Positions 40,501 through 48,641 of a DNA stretch of 64,000 nucleotides are shown in pieces (the first letter of the stretch is position 1; every line of letters begins with the position of its first letter). Below the pieces are notes generated by a model. The model was given only the letters and a program-made list of their open reading frames with translations. It was not told the origin of the DNA and did no database searches. The position numbers and the translations under genes were made by a program. Source of the stretch: Spodoptera frugiperda (taxonomy: Eukaryota > Arthropoda > Insecta > Lepidoptera > Noctuidae); assembly GCF_023101765.2 (NCBI RefSeq), contig NC_064228.1:3276501-3340500 (forward strand), given 5' to 3'.

Positions 40501-41507
40501 TGCCCGGCCACTCGCGCAGCCGCAACATCGAGCCGCTCGACAAACTCAAGCTGCAGAACAAGAAGCTCGAGGGCGTCAACGTCCACTCCTGGAAGTACGT
40601 CAAGAAGATTGTCACGCAGAAGGGGACCAGGCTGTACGTCGACATGCCGCCTGCCTCCGCGCGCGCGCTCGAGAAGCACAAGATGATGCTTAGCTACGAG
40701 CTGCAGAAGGTGAACGTTTTTCTGAAATCGGTCGCCGTCGATAAGAACGTTTTCGATGCGGGCCTCAAGCAGCAATCCACCATTACCACTTCTCAGATCT
40801 CGGACGCCATACAGAATTCTCCGATGCCGTCTCTCTCGTACGACCCGTCACTTGTTAAAATAACTCTCAAAGGTTGCAAAACTCTGACTCTCACGCAGGC
40901 ACGTAAGATAAAAGAGGTTCTAATTTACCAAATGTTCCGCTACCATCAGCAGGATGGTAGCTCTAGGACAGACTTTATTAAGTACGGTTTTTTCCCTCCG
41001 AACAGTTTCGGTGTGATTCCACAAAATCCGGAAACTAAAAAGTGGTTGTTGAGTCAGCATTTAGGCAAGGTGAACAGGCAGACTATCGTCGTGCAGGGCG
41101 GCCAGGACGAGTACACTCGCTATTTCAGAATGACTGCTGTCGTACCCAACGAGAATTACATCGTCCCTGGGATAGTGGCGGAGAGGATCAAACAGAGTAA
41201 TCAGGGTGTGAAGGGGATCAATTTCAATCTTTGGAAACCTATTAGGGCTACGTCTGAATGGAAGAAGGCTATGTTTGAGGTAGACATAGATTTAGAGTCG
41301 TTAGAGACGCTGTCGCACATGAAGTATCAGTTAGACTACGTGGACCAGTTCAACGTGACGCACTCTGTGTACTTCAAGTCGGAGCACACCGAGGAAGCGC
41401 TTGAGGATATGATACACAAGTACAAGGCGGAGATGTCGGACAGTTACGACGTCGCTAATATGGACTTAGATTCGGATTCTGGTGATGACGTCATTTGTTT
41501 AGATTAA
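25514..41507 (+). CDS. Paralog B, DUF4780-tail isoform (1567 aa)
   Basis: Thirteen exons join in phase: 25514-25546, 25635-25853, 26849-27199, 27506-27625, 32196-32315, 32775-32903, 33408-33576, 34058-34229, 34595-34688, 37799-39488, 39704-39763, 39853-39885, 39994-41507 (4704 nt). Exon 1 encodes [11 protein letters not shown], exactly as long as exon 1 of paralog A. Exon 2 completes an RRM-like fold ([36 protein letters not shown]). Gly/Asn/Pro-rich sequence follows, then SR-type repeats ([24 protein letters not shown]), ~13 RPRDD units, and a helical domain ([28 protein letters not shown]). The last exon carries two DUF4780-like domains and an acidic DSDSGDDV end. The poly(A) signal AATAAA is at 41587-41592. 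A nuclear RNA-binding role is inferred. The family is not recognised. Confidence 0.75.
26472..26774 (-). other. Unassigned open frame inside a paralog B intron
   Basis: A 100-codon minus-strand frame contains [20 protein letters not shown] and [20 protein letters not shown], which look coding in composition. A second frame on the same strand lies at 26165-26359. I could not match either to a family. The likely explanation is a degraded transposon in antisense orientation; it could also be a captured gene fragment. Confidence 0.25.
27791..27992 (-). repeat. SINE family B, copy 4 (headless)
   Basis: It starts at CGTCATGCTTTTTATCCCCA and runs past TTACTGAGAAATTCTCAGAA to AAAGCCCAGTAATA; the tRNA-like head is missing. 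It lies in the intron after paralog B exon 4. Confidence 0.7.
28707..30431 (+). CDS. Alternative terminal exon 1 of paralog B (or nested gene): DUF4780-like domain
   Basis: A single uninterrupted frame of 574 residues. It opens immediately after a TAG that doubles as a splice acceptor, and phase 0 there matches the phase-0 donor at 27625, giving an 815-residue short isoform. Alternatively translation starts at the in-frame ATG 28809 as an independent gene (540 aa). Content in order: a lysine/arginine-rich helix ([18 protein letters not shown]), [10 protein letters not shown], a helix ([14 protein letters not shown]), [52 protein letters not shown], and [16 protein letters not shown]. This order of short strands and W/L positions fits DUF4780, an uncharacterised arthropod domain. 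The last ~130 residues are Asn/Pro/Gly/Lys-rich with NKPGQN repeats. An ATTAAA lies ~125 nt after the stop. Confidence 0.72.
   Translation, partial: ANSRYRWFRKVGNETQLPKSPSTSPKSYTDEPETLNPSSNPSPSDSPVEDKTDIKDDAVTETTGNNETDPSEKKLSKKARKREEARLRDLSKISSTCRRRLYWWIKRGKTFMEARQLCETRFKNIPEYAAAKKEKKIEEQQKFLRKLDPEQQARAERFVNLINKAEKTGKYICVRVTDTQTPMSDEQLNQLQDKVLELVEEEQGNVPSICGCTARYGTLKLAFTTEESVEWLEKHLPDLHLWEGASLGLINIKDKRPAIGVAYIPDPTLDQNSIIKMLKEENPLIDFSNWWISSIKADGSNGFSVTFAVDQDSVPALLENNCFIHIARRKIKMRIKTKRVIGPKPPKHFGPKGPSQISPELMDQWYSTPLEQWYPGLMGGVVTGPIPQPMGPMGEMGLEPTNFYSFDQYYAPSSWQPQNFGGGKKNKAYDRWNDNRPRNKNGPRGSNNNSGSGKFGGPSQQNKHKGQQNKPRSQGGPNYIKPGTYIRPGSNKPKQNNKPGQNNKPGQNNKPGNTNNNPGQNSRPGNTNNAPADMGQSKKRSRPNKKAGEKNNPGSNAHCNIWAQLNGLPPLPTE
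30432..32195. other. Intron of paralog B after alternative terminal exon 1
   Basis: It holds the 3' UTR of the short isoform (possible ATTAAA near 30557) and a scrap of repeat D near 30895. I see no other gene or intact mobile element in it. Confidence 0.5.
33010..33187 (-). repeat. tRNA-derived SINE, family A, copy 4
   Basis: Begins TTGCCCCACACTAGGATTTT and ends at GTGCAGTC. The tRNA-like part is shortened by deletion. It lies in the intron between paralog B exons 6 and 7. Confidence 0.75.
33635..33792. mobile_element. MITE with GTACCCTTAGTA inverted ends (158 bp)
   Basis: The left end GTACCCTTAGTACGAGTTTG and the right end in reverse (GTACCCTTAGTATGAGTCTG) are inverted copies. Internal arms around GCGCTCTGATTGG and CCAATCAAAGCGC also pair, so the whole element can fold as a hairpin. 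Partial relatives: 8948-9020 and 61849-61920. Confidence 0.72.
33881..34012 (+). repeat. Dispersed repeat D, copy 4 (3' half)
   Basis: Has CTTTCTGTGAGGCCGTGGTA and CCGAAGCATGGGTCTCCCAC. It lies immediately upstream of paralog B exon 34058-34229, so its end is within ~45 nt of that splice acceptor. Confidence 0.7.
34689..37798. other. Large 3.1-kb intron of paralog B with LINE debris
   Basis: Around 34903 the plus strand reads [16 protein letters not shown], a block typical of the C-terminal end of non-LTR retrotransposon ORF2. Around 36700-36910 lies a LINE 3'-end type sequence (GGGGGAATACCTTCATAAGA, then CACTAAAGCCACCCCGGTGA), related to 52910-53030. Nothing else is recognised. Confidence 0.45.
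37799..39488 (+). CDS. Paralog B exon 10: SR/RDD-repeat and helical domain
   Basis: This 1690-nt exon enters in phase 0 ([13 protein letters not shown]) and leaves in phase 1 after RQAP, donor GTAAGC. Its first ~270 residues are Arg/Pro/Ser/Glu-rich ([29 protein letters not shown]). A 15-bp tandem repeat at about 38888-39100 encodes ~13 [10 protein letters not shown] units. From [14 protein letters not shown] to [13 protein letters not shown] it forms the helical domain shared with paralogs A and C, recognisable by MFG followed about 12 residues on by an aromatic/basic helix (KFQAKYSY) and [10 protein letters not shown]. Confidence 0.88.
39994..41507 (+). CDS. Alternative terminal exon 2 of paralog B: tandem DUF4780-like domains
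   Basis: A 1514-nt intronless exon entering in phase 1 from the 39885 donor (residues [12 protein letters not shown]). After a Met/Pro-rich linker, two similar ~170-residue units follow. Unit 1 (about residues 70-250 of the exon) has [50 protein letters not shown], and [16 protein letters not shown]. Unit 2 (about 285-480) has [45 protein letters not shown], and [14 protein letters not shown]. Each shows the DUF4780 order: strand, helix, 'WL', hydrophobic 'W/VxP' strand, 'N..l....W'. Stop at 41507, AATAAA 80 nt later. The 5' part is GC-rich compared with its surroundings. Confidence 0.8.
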
Positions 41508-43991
41508 GTGTTTGAGGGTGTAATGTTTATTTAGTTGATAATATGTACCTACGGTGTACCTAAGGTATGTGAAACAAGTTCTTTGTAATAAATGTATTGA
41601 ACTAAACCTAATGTTTGTTTTCGACTATCCGATGCTGATGTTCGTTTCATGGTGATAGCAATTTTGGAAAAAATCTACGGTCGATGAAAATTTAATAGCG
41701 AGGAAAGCAGGGTATAATTGTAAATCCGGGTATGTAACAGATTCAACGTATTTGGAACGTCTACGAGTAATTGGGAAAATATTTGCTAGTACTGACGGTC
41801 GCTATCATTTCTGTTTTGGTCATTATTCCTTTGATGAAATTAAAACTGCAGACTGTAAATGGGAGTCCCACGTTACATACTAACACTATATGACCTACGT
41901 AGTACACATTGCCCACCCAACCTGTTTGGAAAGTCGCCAGAGGAGAATTTAAGAAAGAAGTAAGTCAGTATATTGAGATGTAATATTTGCAGATATTTTT
42001 TTTTTATTATTTATTTAAGAGGAATATTTAATTTGTTTAATGTTGTCGATTATTTTTATAGAAAATTCGCATGATTGTGGATCACGTAAGCGCACCGCAG
42101 GCTGTCCACAATTTCAGCACGCAACCTGCTTTTGAAAATTATGTCGTCGTTCTCCAAATATGCACGGTAAGACTAAATTCCTTATTTTAATTTCTTTTCA
42201 GCATAGTTAATGCCAACTAAAGGGTCTGAAACTAGCAGTTGGTCCCCAGGTTGGCAAATGGCAATGGCAATCTAAATTTAATATAGTTTTGTTAATAATC
42301 TATGAAGAAACGAGAAAGGAATGCAGTTTTCAAGTTGTTGTAATTCAAGAGGATTGACATCTTAAAAAAGTACTCAGGTATTTGTATTAGCTCTTGCTTA
42401 TCTATGATCAAGCGTTAAAACTCATTATTGGACACAGTATTACTTCAGGTAGGTAAGTTTACATGAAAAAATTATCGAACAGGCTTTTTGTAACTAGCCC
42501 CGTTGCTTCTAGGTCCTAATCCTGGCTTATGTTCATCAGAATTGGCTATATTAAGTTGGAAAAATCCAGGACTTTGTTGTCTTAACAGTATTTTACAATT
42601 GTTCTCCTCAATTATCTTGATTTTGTAGTAAAAGGAAAGGTGGAAAAGGCTCTTTCAAAAGTGAACTCTTTTTGGGCTTATATCAGGATTTTTGTAAATC
42701 CTAGTATATAAGTGTGCTGTAAGATGTTGTCTGGTTACAGTTTTTCGTGTTTCTAATGTTAGAATTGTTAAGTCTAGGAACGTTCTGAGATCTGACGAAG
42801 TGGTTTATTTTTTCTGCACGAACAGATTGTGTCTTAAAACTGCAATCGGTCATCGAGATATGGGTAGCAGTGTCCTTCCAATGATTTATGTAGTTCGGTG
42901 TCTGTTGCTGTGGAGGCAAATTTTATAGGTTTGGGTGTTTCTAAATTGTTCATGTTAATTTTTCGTGGTATTTTAGGATATATCCTAAGGGTTCGCAAGA
43001 TTTGTAGCAGAAAGAACAAAACTGTGGTGGAAATTACAAAGTCTAAGGTACCCGCTTGGCGTGATATAGATAGCAGAATTTCAGCTGTAAACATTTTCTT
43101 TGCAATCTTGAAATAACTCTTGTAGCAGTGGGGAAGTTGTCCTGTTGTCCAGAATGCCTTAAATCAGGGATTTCATTATTTTATTGTGTATGTTCATTTG
43201 CTCGACTACACAACGCAAAGGAGGGTAATGTCACATCACATCAGATCAACAGCCTTTGGTCAGCCCAAAGGCCTCTTCTCACACGGAGAAGGTTTCAAGG
43301 GTGTATTTTGTGTCAAAGATCTGGATGTGTTTTGTTATTTTTGATATGTTCACTCTTGCTACAGCAGTTGACGGAATGACATGGGTACCTATTTTGTTCC
43401 TATATACTTGTGTTTGTAGTTTCTTAGGTACAACGTGAGACGTCTAACACAAGATGGAGGTTGGCGAAATTTTAAAATTGAGACATACCCTTTTCTTACA
43501 GATGTTATCTACTTTTGTTAATGCTATCCTGTGCCATTGGAATATTTAATGTGTTGTTTTTTTTTTAATGTCAGAAGCACGTGCTTGATAATTTCAAGTT
43601 TTATTAAATGAACTGTCGTATGTTGATTACCAGTTTACATCCAAGAAATGGAAATTCATTTTACTATACCTGTTCTGCACATTGTATATTGAATATTTTT
43701 ATAATAACTATCGTGAGATATACTAAATTAACTAAAAATCACCGTTTACTCACGTATATTAATGGATCGATGTAGGCTGCGCGACATCGCCGCGTCTGCG
43801 CACGCTGCTCATGATGAAGAGTCCCTCTGTAGCTCGAAACTAGTAGAGCTTTTCTCCATTAATTTACGTGAGTTAACTGCATTTTTTAGTTAATTCTGTA
43901 TATTGAACCTTACTTTTGCAAAGTAAGACACAAATTGCTATGTAATCAAGATTAAACGTTACTTATGATTTTTATGTTTAATTTCTTATAG
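41508..43991. other. Interval between paralog B terminal exons 2 and 3
   Basis: It holds the 3' UTR after 41507 (AATAAA 41587-41592) and repeat E copy 2. A small open frame from ATG 42073 with a GTAAGA-like donor at 42168 is not in phase with the 43992 acceptor, so I do not count it as an exon. Confidence 0.5.
43700..43912. repeat. Repeat E, copy 2, with ~45-bp inverted arms
   Basis: The left arm TACTAAATTAACTAAAAATC..TATTAATGGA pairs with the right arm TCCATTAATTTACGTGAGTT..TTAATTCTGTATA. Between them lie CGCCGCGTCTGCGCACGCTG and TCGAAACTAGTAGAGCTTTT. The shape is that of a non-autonomous DNA transposon. Confidence 0.65.
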
Positions 43992-46818
43992 AAAAAAGGC
44001 CGGTGTTAAGTCCAAAGAAACAGAGACCTCTTCAGACCATCTTAAGGCGAAAACCAGAGCAATTGGCGAAGATAGAACAGAAGCCAAGTGCCAATGAGCC
44101 TAGAGTCACAAAAGGTATTAATTATTTCAAAATAGACTTATGTAAATGTAATCTTATTACTGTAACAGCTAAATAACCTGAGTAATGGTTCCCTTTTTTG
44201 CGACAGTGCCTGCCAAAAATGCTACGGAAAGTTAAACTGCGGCAGTTAAAAAAAACGAGTCGCTAATCGCTATGTGTTATTCCAAACCCATACATCATAA
44301 CCTACCCTGTTTCAAATTGTATCCTGATCCCTTCAGCAATTTTGATGTGATTGAGTAACAAACATACATACAAACACACAAACTCACAAACATTCGCATT
44401 TAAAATATTAGTAAGATTAATCGAATTCAATTCACATAACAATGAATGAAGGAGTTACACATTAGTTTATTTTTGAGTGAGAAAACATCCCAATCGTGTA
44501 TCATTATCATCAATTTAGTATAATAATATGAAATGTATAACGCTTTTGGTGTAAAAACTGTAATGTTGTACTATTTTATTTAAATAAATAAATAAATCAT
44601 ATCAAACGATTTTGTTAAACAGTGGAAGTGAAAAAGGAAGAAGAGAAGAAGCCGGCCCCCGCACCTGCCCCCGTGGAGCCCCCGCTGCAGGGCGGCCATT
44701 ACGAGCTCAACGACCGCATGACCAAGATGGTGGAGACAGAACTCAGGGATATTATGATCAAGGTTATATTTTCAAATATTTCATACTAGCTTCTGCCAGC
44801 GGCTTTAAAAAGTACCCCATGTCTTATTCCAGATTATAATCTATCTTTGTACCAAATTTTATTAAAATCTATTCAATAGTTTTTGCGTGGAAGTGTGGGA
44901 GAGCCATACTTGATTTTGAGTCTCACACACTTAATAAATCTTGGAAAATCCACAGTTTGTGTCCTCTACAAATTAAACCAACAAAGGACGTGAGAAAAGT
45001 TAGCTTTCTTTTTTTTAAATGAAAGAATTTGTGCAATAAGTACCTCTAAATACCTTCAATGCAGTGGTTTTTATCTATTTCTGTGATTATGACTTATGAT
45101 TTCCAATGAATATTCAAACATTTCAGGTATGGCAGGAACTTCCAGACAACCCCATGGACGAAGCTGAGGCTCTGGTAGTCGACAAACTGAGGAACGCAGC
45201 CGGTGATCATCTGAGAAACGTAAGCAATATTTCTGCTATACTTAGAAACTATTTCAAGTCGAAATCACTTAAATTTTAATTTTCATTTAATAATCATATC
45301 TTTCCTTTCAGGTTTTGGGTTTGAATGTCACAAAGAGATTATTGAATGTTCATAATCCACTATATGTTAAGGTATCTATATTTTACTTTCTATTTTTTAT
45401 TTCATTGCCATTACATAACTTTTTAGCTTTGCTGCTTTAACTTTGCTGAAAGGTACTTAATATTTTCATGTTTTTAGGTCCAATTCTCTGGAAAACCAGA
45501 GAAGCAGCAACTAGGGGATTTCCTAAAGAAGTATAATTTTATCGCGTTCAAGCGTATAGAGAAGACGGTCAATATGTTTGCGGCGCAAGTGAAGTCCATC
45601 ACCGACTTCGACAGGATTTGTAGCGAAAAGGATGTTAGATGTGGTGCGTAAAACATGTATATTTCGTCATTATATCAGTCACTACTATCTATATTCAGCG
45701 ATGGTTAAGACCATTGCATTTTCACCTTTTTTTTTATGTTTTTCACCATTTTCCCAACAAATGTCTTATGGAACCAAGCTGTCTTATATGGTAGCCATGT
45801 CTCAACCCAGAAGTGCTTATAGAATTTTCACTTCTGTGTTTCTTTGTAAGGGACAAAAATATATATATTAAACCATGGCGGCAATAAAATGCTATATCCG
45901 TTCATAATTTGATTCAAATTTTGTTGTTTTTTTTTTACTTTAAGCTTTATGCTTTATTTATATGAATTTAATGAATATTTTCTAATTACAGGTGAAGTAA
46001 AAGTGACAGTCAACCCAATCTATAAGTTTACCAAGTGCCCGTCAAATCTAGTCACAAGTTTCTGCGATGCAGATGATAATACTAGTGATGAAAATGCAGA
46101 AATAAACGAAAAGGATGATAAATCAGGTGCAAAAACTAATAAAGAGAAACCTGCAGAAAGTGTTAAAAGTGATCCTTCAAAGGAAAAACTAAATAAGGAT
46201 GAGAATGTAACCAAAGTTGAGGCAACGGTTATTAAAACGGATGCAAATCTTGCTTCCAGTAAGCCAGTAGCTAATAAAGATGATAGTAAACCAGCTGTTA
46301 AAAAAGCAGATACTGATAAACCAGCTGCTAATAAAGTAACTAACGAGAAACCTGCTATTAATAAAGTAGCTAATGAAAAACCAGCTGCCAATAAAGCAGA
46401 TGAGAAACCAGCTGAACAACCTGTTACGAAAGTACCAGTCGAAAATAAACCGTCAGTAAATATCACCAAGGTAGCTAATAAACCTGTAGTAGCCAATAAG
46501 CCTGCTGAGAAAAAGCAGGTTGTAGAAAATAAGAATGTAAAGGCAGTACCAGTCAAGAATGTAGCTAAGCCTGTTGCAAGAAATGAAATAAAGAAACCAA
46601 ATTCTAATGTTAATAACATAGCAAAGAAACCCACACCTAATACTAATAACTCAGGAAAGAAACCAATTTCTACGCCAGTGAAAACAGCAACCAAATTTGC
46701 TAATAAAAAAGAAAGCAAGGTTGAAAGTGATAATGATGAATTGGATGACCAAGATATCCTTGCGCTTATGTCAGAGGGTATTGTACTCGATGAGTGCAGT
46801 GGGTCCGACGATGAATAG
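43992..46818 (+). CDS. Third 3' end of paralog B: C-terminal RRM-like domain and acidic tail
   Basis: Exons 43992-44114, 44623-44762, 45127-45219, 45312-45371, 45478-45643 and 45992-46818. The first begins in phase 1, so it fits the phase-1 donor at 39885 exactly; used instead of 39994-41507 it gives a 1532-residue protein (4599 nt). No start codon with a matching phase is visible upstream, which argues against a separate gene. Content: a basic KRPVLSPKKQRP stretch, a [18 protein letters not shown] linker, YELNDRMTKMVETELRDIM, VTKRLLNVHNPLYVK, then an RRM-like unit (VQFSGKPEKQQLGDFLKKY, IEKTVNMFAAQVKS, DFDRICSEKD, EVKVTVNPI). The tail is Lys/Ala/Pro/Glu-rich with NKPA repeats and ends in LDECSGSDDE. 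AATAAA is at 46930-46935. The whole order matches the 3' half of paralogs A and C. Confidence 0.72.
44311..44410 (+). repeat. LINE 3'-end fragment
   Basis: It reads TTTTGATGTGATTGAGTAAC, then AACATACATACAAACACACA, and ends AATATTAGTAAGATT, matching the piece at 8420-8510. A second such fragment, starting TACTAGCTTCTGCCAGCGGC, lies at 44786-44890. Confidence 0.6.
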
Positions 46819-47035
46819 CTAGGTACTTAAGTATAATTTAAGTAGATTTGTAAAATCTAGAAATGTGTAGAAACATTCTTCGGTCTTTAAAAGTCAACTT
46901 CATTTTGATTATGTAAATTGGTTACTTGTAATAAAGTCAAATATAAAAAGTAGATACTTAATAACTGAGTTTTTATTTAGTTTTTCTTTCTACATTGAGT
47001 ATTTTGTGAGTATTCTGGATTGAATAGTGTATTTT

Positions 47036-47079
47036 ATTTCGGTGGTTCCTGGGTTTCCGCAACTTCATCTTCCACCTGA
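47036..47079 (-). other. Possible terminal coding exon of an unidentified minus-strand gene
   Basis: A pyrimidine-rich CTTTTTTCAG acceptor on the minus strand is followed in phase 0 by VEDEVAETQEPPK and a TAA, with AATAAA overlapping the stop. No upstream exon with a matching phase was found. It may be chance or a transposon remnant. Confidence 0.25.
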
Positions 47080-47508
47080 AAAAAGATAATTAGGTACTTA
47101 GTACATTTATTTAAAAAATTTGGTAATTGAGAATAATATTAAGGTCATGTTACCACCTAGGTTAGGCCATTAGACTAGGCTCTAGAAGATATATACCTAG
47201 GATCAGACCCTAAGTTTAAAAAATGTGCAATCCGCTGTCGTCCGCGTGATAGAAAATTACCACGTGTGGGAAGGTAACTTCCAAAATTCATTTACATAAC
47301 TATATCAACCGATTGTGTTAAAAACGTATTCATCCACACAAACTTGCCTCTATGATCTGTTCGTGTGAAGCGCAGTCGCTAAATGTGGACACACCATAGT
47401 AATATAGGTAGGATATTAGTAGGATAGGATCGGAACGTAGTGGTTACATGTGGTCAAATTTATTTTTTAACCGACTTCAAAATGGCCGTCTTCGCTTAAG
47501 TACTAAAG

Positions 47509-48140
47509 TACCGTAAAACGGGGTGAATAGATACAGGAACGGCGTGAATAAATGTTGGCAAAATGTCCTAACATCTATTCACCCTATTCCTGTATCTATT
47601 CACCCCTCGATTTCTATTCACCCCGCGATCTTTCAGATTATAACTAACCAAAAATTTTCATGTTACAAGATTAGCATTCGTTTTTAATTAGGTAGCAGGA
47701 ACACCACCAGCAGCTCGGAGTAATGAAGAGGCTCGTCTCTTTTTTGGTTGAGCGGCCTCTATCCTTTTCTTTTCTGCTTCACAAAAATCTGCGAGGTCGT
47801 AGACATCTTTATGCGCCACCTGAGAAAGGAATGTAGTCAGGATAGGATGGGGTTTTTAGGAAATTTATCGAAGGATATGTGGGATTCAAATAGCGAAGGA
47901 TTATAGAGGAAAATGGATTATTTCAAAGAAAAGCAAGATATTGTTTAGCCAGTACAGTAATAAAACACTGATACTGATAGTTTTATTATTCCAAAATAAT
48001 AAAAAATAAGTAAATGAACTGACTATAATTGAGTACGGTAAATAGATATCGAGAGGTGAATAGGGACAGAAGAAGGTACTATGAAAAATTTTCCTGTACC
48101 TATTCACCTCTCGATCCCTATTCGACCCGTTTTACGATAC
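47509..48140. mobile_element. Inverted-end element with CGTAAAACGGG termini (632 bp)
   Basis: The left end CCGTAAAACGGGGTGAATAG and the right end in reverse (TCGTAAAACGGGTCGAATAG) are inverted repeats. Internal copies of TATTCACCCC and its complement form further hairpins. A minus-strand frame at 47690-47822 follows a good CCTTTCTCAG acceptor and reads VAHKDVYDLADFCEAEKKR, then a basic QPKKRR stretch and a stop. It may be the end of a transposase. The superfamily is not assigned. Confidence 0.6.
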
Positions 48141-48641
48141 AGGATCAAAATATCGATTTTATATTTAATAAAATCGACTAAATATTTTTTATTTTCTTAT
48201 TTTTTTTAATATTGCAATGATTTTACAAAATCGATTATTTGAAGGATTGCCATATAAAATAAATTTGGTACTATTCAGGGAACAAAAAAAGCTTATTCAT
48301 ATTAAGTTTTTAGAGAAATCATACATATTTATTTTAATATTTAAAGTATAAGACAAAGTATAGCTCCGCTTAATAATTATCTACATTTTTGTATTTTATA
48401 TCCTAAACGATTCACAAAACTTTTGTAATCTTCGACCTTTTTCGGTAATATTTATGGTAAAGATGGGTTAAATAACTTGGCAACACACAATAACAGTTCT
48501 TGAATGGACGACGCGGCGACTTGCGGCTTGTCAACTTTCAGTCATTCAGTGAAGTGATTCAGTCGAGAGATTTTCACCATTCGTCTCTAGAGTTTCTAGT
48601 TTAATAAAAGTTGAAGATAATTATAATATCAAGAAGTCAAA

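Larger units (their letters stand above)
46819..48641. other. Spacer between paralogs B and C
   Basis: It holds the 3' UTR of the third paralog B end, the possible minus-strand exon at 47036-47079, the CGTAAAACGGG element, and the promoter and 5' UTR of paralog C. The sequence just before 48642 has no repeat. Confidence 0.5.

Noticed and set aside
42073..42168. Small ATG frame with a GTAAGA-type donor as a first exon for 43992-46818
   Set aside because: Its donor leaves phase 0 while the 43992 acceptor requires phase 1; in phase 0 the next exon meets a stop at once.
47690..47822. A minus-strand exon joined to 47036-47079 as one gene
   Set aside because: The phases do not match: the downstream exon only makes sense in phase 0, and the upstream segment stops before any phase-0 donor.
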